DNA of 13,073 nucleotides from an uncultured bacterium (GCA_903861235.1 CAIOTP010000088.1:1-13073), one strand, 5' to 3'; positions 1 to 7,665 are shown, numbered from the stretch's first letter. A program made the numbers and translations. The notes: a model not told the origin generated them from the letters alone.

Positions 1-875
1 CCACCGACCAGCCGCGTGCTCACGCCCCAGCTGGTCGTCCATGCGTGCTGCAGGGTGCCGGCCTGGTCCAGGAACTTGATCTCGCTCGCCTTGGCGAAGT
101 TCTGCCCGAGGAAGTGGCTCGTGCCGGCCTGCAGCGCCTTGCGATCCTGCATCATGGCCTCGATCGAGAAGGTGTCCACCGCGCCCGGGAAGCGCTCGCC
201 GTCGGTCTTGCGGCCGGTCACCACGGGCATGGCCATCCATTCCTCGGCGAACACGCGGTAGACCTCGAGCATGCGCATGGTCTCCTCGCGCGCCTCGGCC
301 TCGGTGGCGTGGGCGGTGTGACCCTCCTGCCAGAGGAACTCCGCCGTGCGCAGGAAGAGCCGTGTGCGCATCTCCCATCGCACCACGTTGGCCCACTGGT
401 TGATCAGCAGCGGCAGATCGCGCCAGCTCTGCACCCACTTGGCGAAGCTGGCGCCGATGATCGTCTCGCTGGTCGGACGAACCACCAGCGGCTCCTCGAG
501 TTCACCCGCCGGGACCAGGCCGGGGCGGCCGTCCGCCTTCTTGCCGGCCTGCAGCCGGTGGTGCGTGACCACGGCGCACTCCTTCGCGAAGCCCTCCACA
601 TGCTCCGCCTCCTTCTCCAGGAAGCTGAGCGGGATGAAGAGCGGGAAGTACGCGTTGCGGTGCCCCGTCTCCTTGAACATCCGGTCGAGCACGCGCTGGA
701 AGTTCTCCCAGAGTGCGTAGCCCCAGGGCTTGATCACCATGCAGCCACGGACCGGGCTGTTCTCCGCCAGGTCGGCCGCACGGACCACCTGCTGGTACCA
801 CTCGGTGTAGTTCTGCTCGCGGGTGGGCGAGATGGCGGTCTGGGGGGCGGCGGGTTGCTTGCTGGCGGTGCTCAT
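1..875 (-). CDS. proS: Prolyl-tRNA synthetase, N-terminal part (3' end beyond window)
   Basis: Class II aminoacyl-tRNA synthetase that charges tRNA-Pro in the cytoplasm. The visible 291 codons cover the start of the catalytic domain. I can see RPTSE at residues 133-137, the class II motif 2 region starting with RWEMRTRLFLRTAEF near 167-181, and WQEGHTAHATEAEA straight after it. This WQEGHTAHA form is that of the shorter archaeal/eukaryotic-like ProRS (family knowledge), not the long E. coli type with an editing insertion. Typical length is about 480 residues, so roughly the last 190 are missing because the gene runs off position 1. The ATG at 875 has a GGAG five bases upstream. A 6-bp inverted repeat (876-881 with 891-896) flanks that ribosome-binding site. 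The gene is the last visible member of the minus-strand run and starts 41 bp after the CHAD gene ends. Confidence 0.95.
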   Translation of the reverse strand, partial: MSTASKQPAAPQTAISPTREQNYTEWYQQVVRAADLAENSPVRGCMVIKPWGYALWENFQRVLDRMFKETGHRNAYFPLFIPLSFLEKEAEHVEGFAKECAVVTHHRLQAGKKADGRPGLVPAGELEEPLVVRPTSETIIGASFAKWVQSWRDLPLLINQWANVVRWEMRTRLFLRTAEFLWQEGHTAHATEAEAREETMRMLEVYRVFAEEWMAMPVVTGRKTDGERFPGAVDTFSIEAMMQDRKALQAGTSHFLGQNFAKASEIKFLDQAGTLQHAWTTSWGVSTRLVG

Positions 876-916
876 GGGTGCTCCATTCGGGCACCCAAGG
901 TAGCAGGAAGCCCGGG

Positions 917-1831
917 TCAACCGCGGGATTTGAGTCCTGAGCGCAGGCGGGTTCGGAGGGATTTCCGACCCTCCGCGAGCGCGGACATTCCCTCACGACG
1001 AGCCGATCGCAGGCACTTCGCCGCATGCCGCGCCGACACGGCGCGAAGCCGCCTGGCCACAGGCCGCAGACGCTGATCCAGATCCGGATCACCCAGGCGC
1101 TCGAGCATGAGCTCGGCATCGCGAGCCTCGCCCAGAAGCCCGGCCGCTGCCCGAAGTCGCCGCTCGGACGCTCGCAGCAGCTTGCCATCCCATCCCTGCA
1201 CCAGCAGGAGCAGCGAAGCGCACCGCTGCGCGCGCTTCCTTGCCCCGTGCAGCCATTCGTTCTCGCGATCCTGCCACGAGGCGCGGAATCGATCCCGGGC
1301 ACGGCCCCACGCCGTGGTCACCGCCTCCACCACATGACCGGCATGGAGCGCCTGCAGATCCCATCGCGTGACGCGATCACGGATCGACCGCATCTCGCCT
1401 GCGCTCGCGTGCACCAACCGGTGCACGGCTTCGTCCTTGGGCTCCGCGGCCGCTTCGGTCACGGCGCCACCGGAGGCTCGCCACGCGTCCATGGCCAGGG
1501 CCCTCATGGAGCGTGGCAGGAGCCGGACCAGCCGTTGCGCAGCGGCTCGGCGGGCGTGTGCGTCTCGCAGCGCACCCAGGCGCCGCGCCGCCGCCGACAG
1601 CGCCTTGTCGATCGACCGCCACTCCCGCTCCCCCACCACACCCACGGTCAGGGCCAGCGCCGCGCGCAGTCGCTTCACGCTCCTGCGGAACTCATGCACC
1701 CCTTCCACGCGGTCCTCCGGTCGCCAGCCTTCGGCCTGCGTCAGGCGGCGCGCAGCCGTCTCAAATTCCCGCTCGAGCACCGCCCGAAGCGACGCTGGAA
1801 GCGGCCTGCGTGCATCGAGCGATGCGGCCAT
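917..1831 (-). CDS. CHAD-domain protein
   Basis: 304 residues with the two-repeat layout of the CHAD (conserved histidine alpha-helical) domain. The first repeat has VHEFRRSVKRLRA at 45-57 and LGALRDAHA at 85-93. The second has LHGARKRAQRCA from about 194 and LGEARDAELM at 233-242. These His/Arg/Lys helices followed by LG..RDA are the family's signature. Known CHAD domains bind inorganic polyphosphate through the basic surface, so polyphosphate binding is the best guess here; no fused CYTH (triphosphate hydrolase) domain is present. There is no signal peptide or membrane segment, so it should be cytoplasmic. It starts 9 bp after the prenyltransferase stop without a clear Shine-Dalgarno site, which suggests translational coupling, and lies 41 bp before proS. 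The function in this operon is unknown. Confidence 0.85.
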   Translation of the reverse strand: MAASLDARRPLPASLRAVLEREFETAARRLTQAEGWRPEDRVEGVHEFRRSVKRLRAALALTVGVVGEREWRSIDKALSAAARRLGALRDAHARRAAAQRLVRLLPRSMRALAMDAWRASGGAVTEAAAEPKDEAVHRLVHASAGEMRSIRDRVTRWDLQALHAGHVVEAVTTAWGRARDRFRASWQDRENEWLHGARKRAQRCASLLLLVQGWDGKLLRASERRLRAAAGLLGEARDAELMLERLGDPDLDQRLRPVARRLRAVSARHAAKCLRSARREGMSALAEGRKSLRTRLRSGLKSRG

Positions 1832-1840
1832 GCGTTCAGG

Positions 1841-2749
1841 CTAACGCCCGACACCGGCCAGGCCGAGGATTCCGGCCGTTCCCAACACAATGCTCACAAT
1901 GCCGTTGAGCGTGAAGAAGGTCAGGGCCATGCGCGAAGTGCCCCACCGGCGCACCGTGGCATGCTCCACCACCAGCAGCAGCGTGACGAGCCCCGTGGCC
2001 ACCGCAAAGGGCAGCCCCAGGCGGGGCTCGGCGATCCAGGCTTGCCACAGGCACACCACCGCCACCCCGTGCATGCCGCGGCTGATCCAGAGCGAAGGCC
2101 CCACTCCCAGCCGGGCGGGCATGCTGTGGAGCCCCTCGCGGCGGTCCGTCTCCACATCCTGAAGGGCATAGATCACGTCGAAGCCGGTCACCCACAGCGT
2201 CACCATGCCCGCCAGCCACCAGATGACCGGTCGCCCCACGGACTCCGGCCGCATGGCCAACGCCGCCGCCGGCACGCTCATGGCCAGACTGACGCCCAGC
2301 CACGCATGGCAGAGCCAGGTGAACCGCTTGGCGGTGGGATAGAGCGACAGCCAGAGCATCACCGGCACATGCAGGAGCAGTGGCCAGGGGTTGTCGTAGA
2401 GCACGGCGAAGGCCGCCACGCACGCCTCGAAGGCGACGACGCTCCCAAGGACCATGAACAGGGCCGCTCGCCGCGAGAGGCGACCCGAAGGGATCGCCCG
2501 ACCGGCCGTGCGCGGGTTCCTCGCGTCGATCGACGCGTCGAGGATGCGGTTGGCCAGCATGGCCACCGTGCGGGCGAAGACCATGCAGCCCACGACCAGG
2601 GCGAGCGGACCCGCCATGGAGGCCCACGACATGCCTTGCGGCTCCACGGCCGCCAGACACGCGGCCAGCAACGCGAACGGCAGCGCGAACACGCTGTGAT
2701 GCAGCTTGATGTCGCTGGCCGCAGCCCGGAGGCTGGCCACCACGCTCAT
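1841..2749 (-). CDS. UbiA-family polyprenyltransferase (MqnP-like)
   Basis: 302-residue integral membrane prenyltransferase with about eight or nine hydrophobic segments. The first aspartate motif, NRILDASID at 67-75, is followed by the conserved ARNPRTAGR. The second is DVETD at 198-202 after GFDVIYALQ. Both bind the Mg-diphosphate of the prenyl donor in this family. KLHHSVFALPFALLAA near the N-terminus and YPTAKRFTWLCHAWLG near 137-152 match what I recall of the UbiA-like group used as MqnP in the futalosine menaquinone pathway, rather than heme O or chlorophyll synthases. No other quinone gene is in the window to decide between MqnP and a 4-hydroxybenzoate prenyltransferase. The ATG at 2749 lies 19 bp after the lipoprotein stop. 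The family call is firm; the substrate is inferred. Confidence 0.9.
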   Translation of the reverse strand: MSVVASLRAAASDIKLHHSVFALPFALLAACLAAVEPQGMSWASMAGPLALVVGCMVFARTVAMLANRILDASIDARNPRTAGRAIPSGRLSRRAALFMVLGSVVAFEACVAAFAVLYDNPWPLLLHVPVMLWLSLYPTAKRFTWLCHAWLGVSLAMSVPAAALAMRPESVGRPVIWWLAGMVTLWVTGFDVIYALQDVETDRREGLHSMPARLGVGPSLWISRGMHGVAVVCLWQAWIAEPRLGLPFAVATGLVTLLLVVEHATVRRWGTSRMALTFFTLNGIVSIVLGTAGILGLAGVGR

Positions 2750-2768
2750 GCGCGGGCCGCCCGTTCGG

Positions 2769-3329
2769 TCACTTGGCCTCGCCGGAATCCGCGGCCGGAG
2801 CCACGGGATCTTCCATCTCGGTCGGACCGAAGTCCTTGCCTGGCTCGGCGAAGGGACCGGCGATCGGCGGATTGAAGGCCTGTGCCTTCGAAGGAATCAG
2901 CCACCGCTGGGTGTACAGAGGGCGGTAGTCCACGCCGAAGGCACCTTCCAGGTGGACCGTCATGATCTGGTAGACGCCCTCGGGCGAGGGATAGACCACG
3001 TCGACCTCGGCCTGACCGCCGTTGAGGCGAAGCTGCCGCACGGTGAAGGCTTCCTTGTCGCTCGCCGTCATCGGCCGTGCGCCATCCCCAAGACGCTTGG
3101 CCACGTCGTCCCACGCGGCCTGGAGCGTGCGCGGCGGCAGGTTGAACACCAGCGGGGCGTTGGGGTTGCCTCGCTGCTGGGCGTACCGCAGCGCGCTGGC
3201 CATGACCTGCGGCAGCGGCGGCTGCGTGGCGGTCACGCCACCCGTGCCCGCCGTGGGCGGATAGGTGGCCATGGTGGCACAGGCGGACAGGACGATCGTG
3301 GTGACGAGGACGGTCAGGTTCCGAAGCAT
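2769..3329 (-). CDS. Putative lipoprotein of unknown function
   Basis: I do not recognise this 186-residue protein. It begins MLRNLTVLVTTIVLSAC, a short basic N-region, a hydrophobic stretch and a lipobox (LSAC, lipidated Cys17), so it is probably an outer or inner membrane lipoprotein. A Thr/Pro/Gly-rich linker follows. The compact part, about residues 45-150, contains LVFNLPPRTLQAAWDDVAKR and a beta-rich segment around VDVVYPSPEGVYQIMTVHLE. The acidic, Pro-rich tail may be disordered. I chose the ATG at 3329 over the upstream ATG at 3350 because AGGAGG stands seven bases before it and the signal peptide then starts directly. It follows nusG by 17 bp and precedes the prenyltransferase by 19 bp, so it is probably co-transcribed with both. 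Confidence 0.75.
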   Translation of the reverse strand: MLRNLTVLVTTIVLSACATMATYPPTAGTGGVTATQPPLPQVMASALRYAQQRGNPNAPLVFNLPPRTLQAAWDDVAKRLGDGARPMTASDKEAFTVRQLRLNGGQAEVDVVYPSPEGVYQIMTVHLEGAFGVDYRPLYTQRWLIPSKAQAFNPPIAGPFAEPGKDFGPTEMEDPVAPAADSGEAK

Positions 3330-3346
3330 GGTGAGGCCTCCTGGCG

Positions 3347-4150
3347 TCACTTCTCCGCCTTCGCGATCTGCCAGTACTCGAGTTCGACGGGTGCCTGGCG
3401 TCCGAAGATGGTAACCAGCACGCGCACCAGGCCCTTGTCAGGCAGCGTCTCGTCGACGGTGCCTTCGTAGTTCTGGAACGGGCCTTCCTTGATGGTGACC
3501 GCGTCGCCCTTGACGAACTCCATGCGGACGGTGGGCGTCTCCTCGGGCTTGCGGCTGTCGAAGAGCATCTTCTCGACCTCGGGCGGCGTCATGGGCGTGG
3601 GGCGGCCGGCGGTGCCCACGAAATCGCCCACGCCCGTGGTCTCCTTGATCAGGAAGAACACGTCCTGCGGAATGCGGCCGTCCGGCTCCAGCTTCATCTC
3701 CACGAACACGTAGCCGGGGTAGAGCTTGGTCTCGGTGACCTTCTGCTTGCCCGCCTTCATGGTCTTGGTCTTCTCGGTGGGCACCATGATCCGGCCCACC
3801 AGGTGCTGCATGGCCTCGATCTGCACCTTGCGGAGCAGCGTGTCGCGCACCGCGTTCTCCTTGTTGCTGGCCACGCGGAGCACGAACCAGTCCATGCCGT
3901 CGCGATACATGGGCAGCTCGACGTCGGGATCGGTGGGATCCGCCACGGTGGCCGCGGGGTTCTGCACCTGGGCCGCTCGAGCCGCCTGCTCCTTGTTCTT
4001 GCTGCTGCTCTGGGTCTCCAGGGCGCGGCTGGTGGCCACGCCACCGGTGATGGTGCTGCTGGCCGTGCGGAACGCGGCGGTGCCGACCGCCAGGTTCTTG
4101 GGCTTCTCGGCCGCGGCCTCGTGCTGCTCGTTGCTCTCGTCGGAAATCAT
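3347..4150 (-). CDS. nusG: Transcription elongation/antitermination factor NusG with long N-terminal extension
   Basis: NusG binds RNA polymerase through its NGN domain, and its KOW domain contacts Rho or ribosomal protein S10. The NGN domain starts at WFVLRVASNKENAVRDTLL (88-106), with TKLYPGYVFVEM (141-152) and VGDFVGTAGRP (174-184) as core motifs. The KOW domain is FVKGDAVTIKEGPFQNYEGT (212-231). Bacterial NusG is usually about 180 residues; this one has 267 because of an N-terminal extension of about 85 residues rich in Ala, Ser, Thr, Gln and Glu that looks disordered. The ATG at 4150 is favoured because AGGAG overlaps the end of secE seven bases upstream and the secE stop is only three bases away. 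I see no such site before Met81. The secE-nusG coupling is classical. Confidence 0.95.
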   Translation of the reverse strand: MISDESNEQHEAAAEKPKNLAVGTAAFRTASSTITGGVATSRALETQSSSKNKEQAARAAQVQNPAATVADPTDPDVELPMYRDGMDWFVLRVASNKENAVRDTLLRKVQIEAMQHLVGRIMVPTEKTKTMKAGKQKVTETKLYPGYVFVEMKLEPDGRIPQDVFFLIKETTGVGDFVGTAGRPTPMTPPEVEKMLFDSRKPEETPTVRMEFVKGDAVTIKEGPFQNYEGTVDETLPDKGLVRVLVTIFGRQAPVELEYWQIAKAEK

Positions 4151-4153
4151 GGT

Positions 4154-4561
4154 TCAGCTCCTCATGTCCAGCACGCGCATCCACACGAAGAGCGTGGAGA
4201 ACGCGAAATCCCAGATCCAGCAGAACGCGGAGATCACCAGCGTGATGGCGATGACCACGAGCGTGCTGCCCACGATCTCGCGACGCGTGGACCAGTTGAC
4301 CTTCTTCATCTCGCCTTCGGTCGCCACCAGGAAGTCGACCGACCGCTCGCTCCAGCCCGCGAACCACCACAGCACCAGGCCCACGCCGGCCATGAACAGC
4401 ACGGCGACCGAACTGGCCACGTAGACGGGCGGCACGCCCAGATCCACGGCCTCGAACAGCCGCCACAGCCAGATGGCGCCCAGCACGCCCAACAGACCGA
4501 AACCGATCACGCTGAGCATGCGGGTCCAGTAGCCCTGGCCGAGCTTTCGGATGGCGTTCAT
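4154..4561 (-). CDS. secE: Preprotein translocase subunit SecE
   Basis: Small membrane subunit that stabilises SecY in the Sec translocon. It has 135 residues with three hydrophobic segments (about 16-34, 46-68 and 98-127). The conserved amphipathic SecE motif lies before the last one: F77LVATEGEMKKVNWSTRREI to about 96, matching the family's F.....E..KV.W..R.E. The Pro usually following the Trp is Ser here. A three-helix SecE resembles the enterobacterial form; many bacteria have only the last helix. The start at 4561 has AAGGAG six bases upstream. The neighbours tRNA-Trp upstream and nusG downstream confirm the call. Confidence 0.93.
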   Translation of the reverse strand: MNAIRKLGQGYWTRMLSVIGFGLLGVLGAIWLWRLFEAVDLGVPPVYVASSVAVLFMAGVGLVLWWFAGWSERSVDFLVATEGEMKKVNWSTRREIVGSTLVVIAITLVISAFCWIWDFAFSTLFVWMRVLDMRS

Positions 4562-4616
4562 GCGTGACTCCTTGCGGACGGGTGCGGACGGTGCGGAAGC
4601 GGCCCGGGGGGCCGAA

Positions 4617-4689
4617 CACGCCGGGGGGGGATCGAACCCACGACCTGCGGATTTGGAATCCGCTGCTCTACCAGCTGAGCTACCGGCGT
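4617..4689 (-). tRNA. tRNA-Trp (anticodon CCA)
   Basis: The minus strand folds as a cloverleaf. The acceptor stem ACGCCGG pairs perfectly with CCGGCGT. The D-arm is GCTC/GAGC, and the anticodon stem GCGGA/TCCGC closes the seven-base loop TTCCAAA, with CCA as anticodon. The T-loop is TTCGATC. The discriminator base is G, as expected for bacterial tRNA-Trp, and CCA is not encoded. The T-stem reads GTGGG against CCCCC and so has one U-C mismatch at the 50:64 pair. It sits between rpmG and secE, a common place for tRNA-Trp. Confidence 0.95.
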
Positions 4690-4711
4690 AGCGACGCAGG
4701 CGAGCGACGGC

Positions 4712-4891
4712 TCACTTGCGCTTGATCTTGTGCAGGGTGTGCTTGCGGAGACGGGGGGAGAACTTCTTGAAGCCCTCCTTGACCTTCTCCGAGATGCCGC
4801 CCTTGACGCGGATCTCGGTGCGGTAGTTCAGGTCGCCGCACTCCGTGCACTGCAGCCAGACATATTCACGATCGAGGGACTTCTTCGCCAT
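4712..4891 (-). CDS. rpmG: 50S ribosomal protein L33
   Basis: 59-residue basic protein of the large ribosomal subunit. Read by hand, it begins MAKKSLDREYVWLQCTECGD, contains LNYRTE, and ends with FKKFSPRLRKHTLHKIKRK, the typical L33 tail. The first zinc-binding pair is present (C15 and C18 in QCTEC). The second CxxC, normally just before RKHTLHK, is replaced by SPRL, so the zinc ribbon is half lost. The ATG at 4891 has GGAG six bases upstream. It stands 117 bp after tuf and 22 bp before tRNA-Trp, consistent with the common tuf-rpmG-secE-nusG arrangement. Confidence 0.95.
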   Translation of the reverse strand: MAKKSLDREYVWLQCTECGDLNYRTEIRVKGGISEKVKEGFKKFSPRLRKHTLHKIKRK

Positions 4892-4979
4892 GACGCTCTC
4901 CGGGCCACCGGGGCCCTGGTTCCGCCCCTCCCGCCCCGGCCGAGGCCGGGACGGGACGGAAGCGGAACCTCTCGTTCAA

Positions 4980-5002
4980 GCGGCGGGATGGACGCCCGCC
5001 GC
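4980..5002 (-). other. Hairpin after tuf
   Basis: A perfect 8-bp inverted repeat (4980-4987 with 4995-5002) encloses a 7-base loop and begins 6 bases after the tuf stop codon. No U-run follows on the minus strand, so it is not a standard intrinsic terminator. It may be an mRNA 3'-end stabiliser, a processing site or a partial attenuator between tuf and rpmG. A second GC hairpin (4935-4940 with 4945-4950, 4-base loop) lies further along the same gap. Both are structure predictions by eye. Confidence 0.4.
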
Positions 5003-5008
5003 GGGAAA

Positions 5009-6217
<1,209 letters not shown>

Positions 6218-6335
6218 GGTGATTTTGCTCCGAGAGAAGTGAGGCCGGGACGGACGCGGCGCGAACGCCACGATCCCCGTCGACGCGCCCGACGGGAGGC
6301 TCGGCTGGCGGGTGCCGAACGCCGGCACTCGCCGA

Positions 6336-6407
6336 AGCCACCGAAGGGGATTGAACCCTCGACCTCACCCTTACCAAGGGTGTGCTCTACCACTGAGCTA
6401 CGGTGGC
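6336..6407 (-). tRNA. tRNA-Thr (anticodon GGT)
   Basis: The minus strand folds as a full cloverleaf. The acceptor stem GCCACCG pairs with CGGTGGC. The D-arm is GCTC/GAGC, the anticodon stem CACCC/GGGTG closes TTGGTAA with GGT as anticodon, and the T-stem GAGGG pairs with CCCTT (with one G-U) around TTCAATC. The discriminator is T and CCA is not encoded. It lies 118 bp upstream of tuf, the same gene pair as thrT-tufB in E. coli. Confidence 0.97.
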
Positions 6408-6419
6408 GACGGACCGATG

Positions 6420-6444
6420 AAAAACCGCCCGGGATACGGGCGGT
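6420..6444 (-). terminator. Intrinsic terminator after the prepilin gene
   Basis: Read on the minus strand, ACCGCCCG and CGGGCGGT form an 8-bp stem around a 5-base loop, followed directly by a run of T (five in the plus-strand complement 6420-6424, the first being part of the stem). It lies 95 bp beyond the prepilin stop and 13 bp before tRNA-Thr, so it should end the coaE-rho-prepilin transcript. Confidence 0.75.
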
Positions 6445-6453
6445 GAGGGGGAA

Positions 6454-6481
6454 ATGGTAACGGAAAACCCGCAAGGGTCAA
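6454..6481 (-). promoter_or_regulatory. Possible sigma70-type promoter for the tRNA-Thr/tuf operon
   Basis: On the minus strand TTGACC (6476-6481) is separated by 16 bases from TACCAT (6454-6459). The -35 box matches the consensus at five of six positions and the -10 box at four of six. Transcription would begin near 6447 and pass directly through the hairpin at 6420-6444 before reaching tRNA-Thr, which is odd. A strong promoter is expected somewhere here because the terminator separates tuf from the genes upstream, but this site is only a candidate. Confidence 0.35.
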
Positions 6482-6538
6482 GAGGCTGCACTGACCACAG
6501 GGCCCCACCCCAAACCCCAGGTGAGCGTCCGAAAAAGG

Positions 6539-7600
6539 TTATCGCTGATCCAGATGCCGGAAGCGGATGCCGCGGCCCTGATCCTTGCGGTCGGCATTGG
6601 CGTTCGATCGCAGCTGCCCCGTGGCGGTGCGGTCGTTCGCGAAGCCCTCCAGGTCCAGCAGTTCGTCCCAACGCGTCTCGGTGCGGACATGGCCGTCCAG
6701 CATGAGCAGGGCACAGGATTCGCCGGGGTACCTGAACGCCACCTGCAGGCGATCGGCGCTCGCGGTGTCGAACGGCTCCACCGCCCCGCCGTCCACAGGG
6801 TCGATGGTCTGGCATGCCAGGCTGTCGATCAGATAGGCGCTGCCGTCCGGTCGCAGGATCTGACCCGTGGTGAAGTACATGGAGTACTGCGGGGGTGTGG
6901 AGCCCGTGGCGTTGGCCATGGGCTGGTTCATGGCCACACGGTTGGCCGAAGCGTTGCACACCGCGTCGAACGGATGGTTGGTGTTGCGGCGGCGCGAGTG
7001 CGTGCCGGTGGAGGCATCGATCGTGCCCGGTCGCGCATCGAAGAAGTTGTTCGCCGCGAACATGCCAGGTTCCAGCTGGGACACGCACACCGAGCCGTAG
7101 GCGTTGTTCTGGATCTCGGTGTCGGCGCTGACCGTGCCGTCGAACACCTTGCGGGTCTGGATGGTGGCTCGCAGCGGACCCCGCTCGAAGTCGCCCATGC
7201 GCACCCAGAGCGAGCCGTCGGGGTCGTCGGATCGGTAGTCGTAGGGCGGCGCGCCATCGTCGGCGTCCACCACGATGGGGCCGAAACCGCCTTCCGTCCA
7301 GAGGATGTCCGCCCAGGTGCCCATGTGGCGGTTGCCCGCCGGCGGATTGGCGTCCGCTCGGACCTTGCCCTTCACGGCCACCTGGCTGTGGTCGAACAGG
7401 CTGGGCACCACGGTCTCGCGGTTCGAGGCGCTGTAGTTGCCCATGAGCATGAAGGTCTGACGCATGTTGCTGGTGCTGTTGGTCATGGCGGCGTTGCCGC
7501 GCACGATGCTCAGCGCCGGAAGCAGCAGCCCCACCAGCAGGCCGATGATGCCCAGCGTGACCAGCAGCTCGACGATGGTGAAGGCGCGGCGGTTGCCCAT
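6539..7600 (-). CDS. Prepilin-type N-terminal cleavage/methylation domain protein (pseudopilin-like)
   Basis: 353 residues. The start MGNRRAFTIVELLVTLGIIG is a type IV pilin or type II secretion pseudopilin leader: short basic part, predicted prepilin peptidase cut between Ala6 and Phe7, Glu at +5, then a hydrophobic helix to about residue 30. The residue before the cut is Ala rather than the usual Gly, which I recall as common in planctomycetes and verrucomicrobia. The rest looks globular and extracellular; near the C-terminus CALLMLDGHVRTETRW resembles the DGH end of the large family of planctomycete prepilin-like proteins. I chose the ATG at 7600 because AGGAG lies six bases before it and it directly precedes the leader. 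It is 65 bp after rho, with a palindrome next to its ribosome-binding site. No secretion or pilus assembly gene is nearby, so the specific role is unknown. Confidence 0.85.
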   Translation of the reverse strand: MGNRRAFTIVELLVTLGIIGLLVGLLLPALSIVRGNAAMTNSTSNMRQTFMLMGNYSASNRETVVPSLFDHSQVAVKGKVRADANPPAGNRHMGTWADILWTEGGFGPIVVDADDGAPPYDYRSDDPDGSLWVRMGDFERGPLRATIQTRKVFDGTVSADTEIQNNAYGSVCVSQLEPGMFAANNFFDARPGTIDASTGTHSRRRNTNHPFDAVCNASANRVAMNQPMANATGSTPPQYSMYFTTGQILRPDGSAYLIDSLACQTIDPVDGGAVEPFDTASADRLQVAFRYPGESCALLMLDGHVRTETRWDELLDLEGFANDRTATGQLRSNANADRKDQGRGIRFRHLDQR

Positions 7601-7611
7601 GGCGGTCTCCT

Positions 7612-7626
7612 GGGCCCCGGGGGCCC
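7612..7626 (-). other. GC palindrome beside the prepilin ribosome-binding site
   Basis: Six G/C bases on each side pair perfectly around a 3-base centre (7612-7617 with 7621-7626). On the minus-strand transcript this hairpin ends immediately before the AGGAG that serves the start at 7600, in the gap between rho and the prepilin gene. No U-run follows, so it is not a clear terminator. It could modulate ribosome access or mRNA processing. Confidence 0.35.
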
Positions 7627-7665
7627 GTGATGCGCTTCGCGGGTGTGGGTTCGGCGGTTGCCGCA

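Noticed and set aside
1025..2875. Open frame of 616 codons on the plus strand
   Set aside because: Antisense to the CHAD and UbiA-like genes; the product is Arg/His/Pro/Gln-rich low-complexity sequence without motifs.
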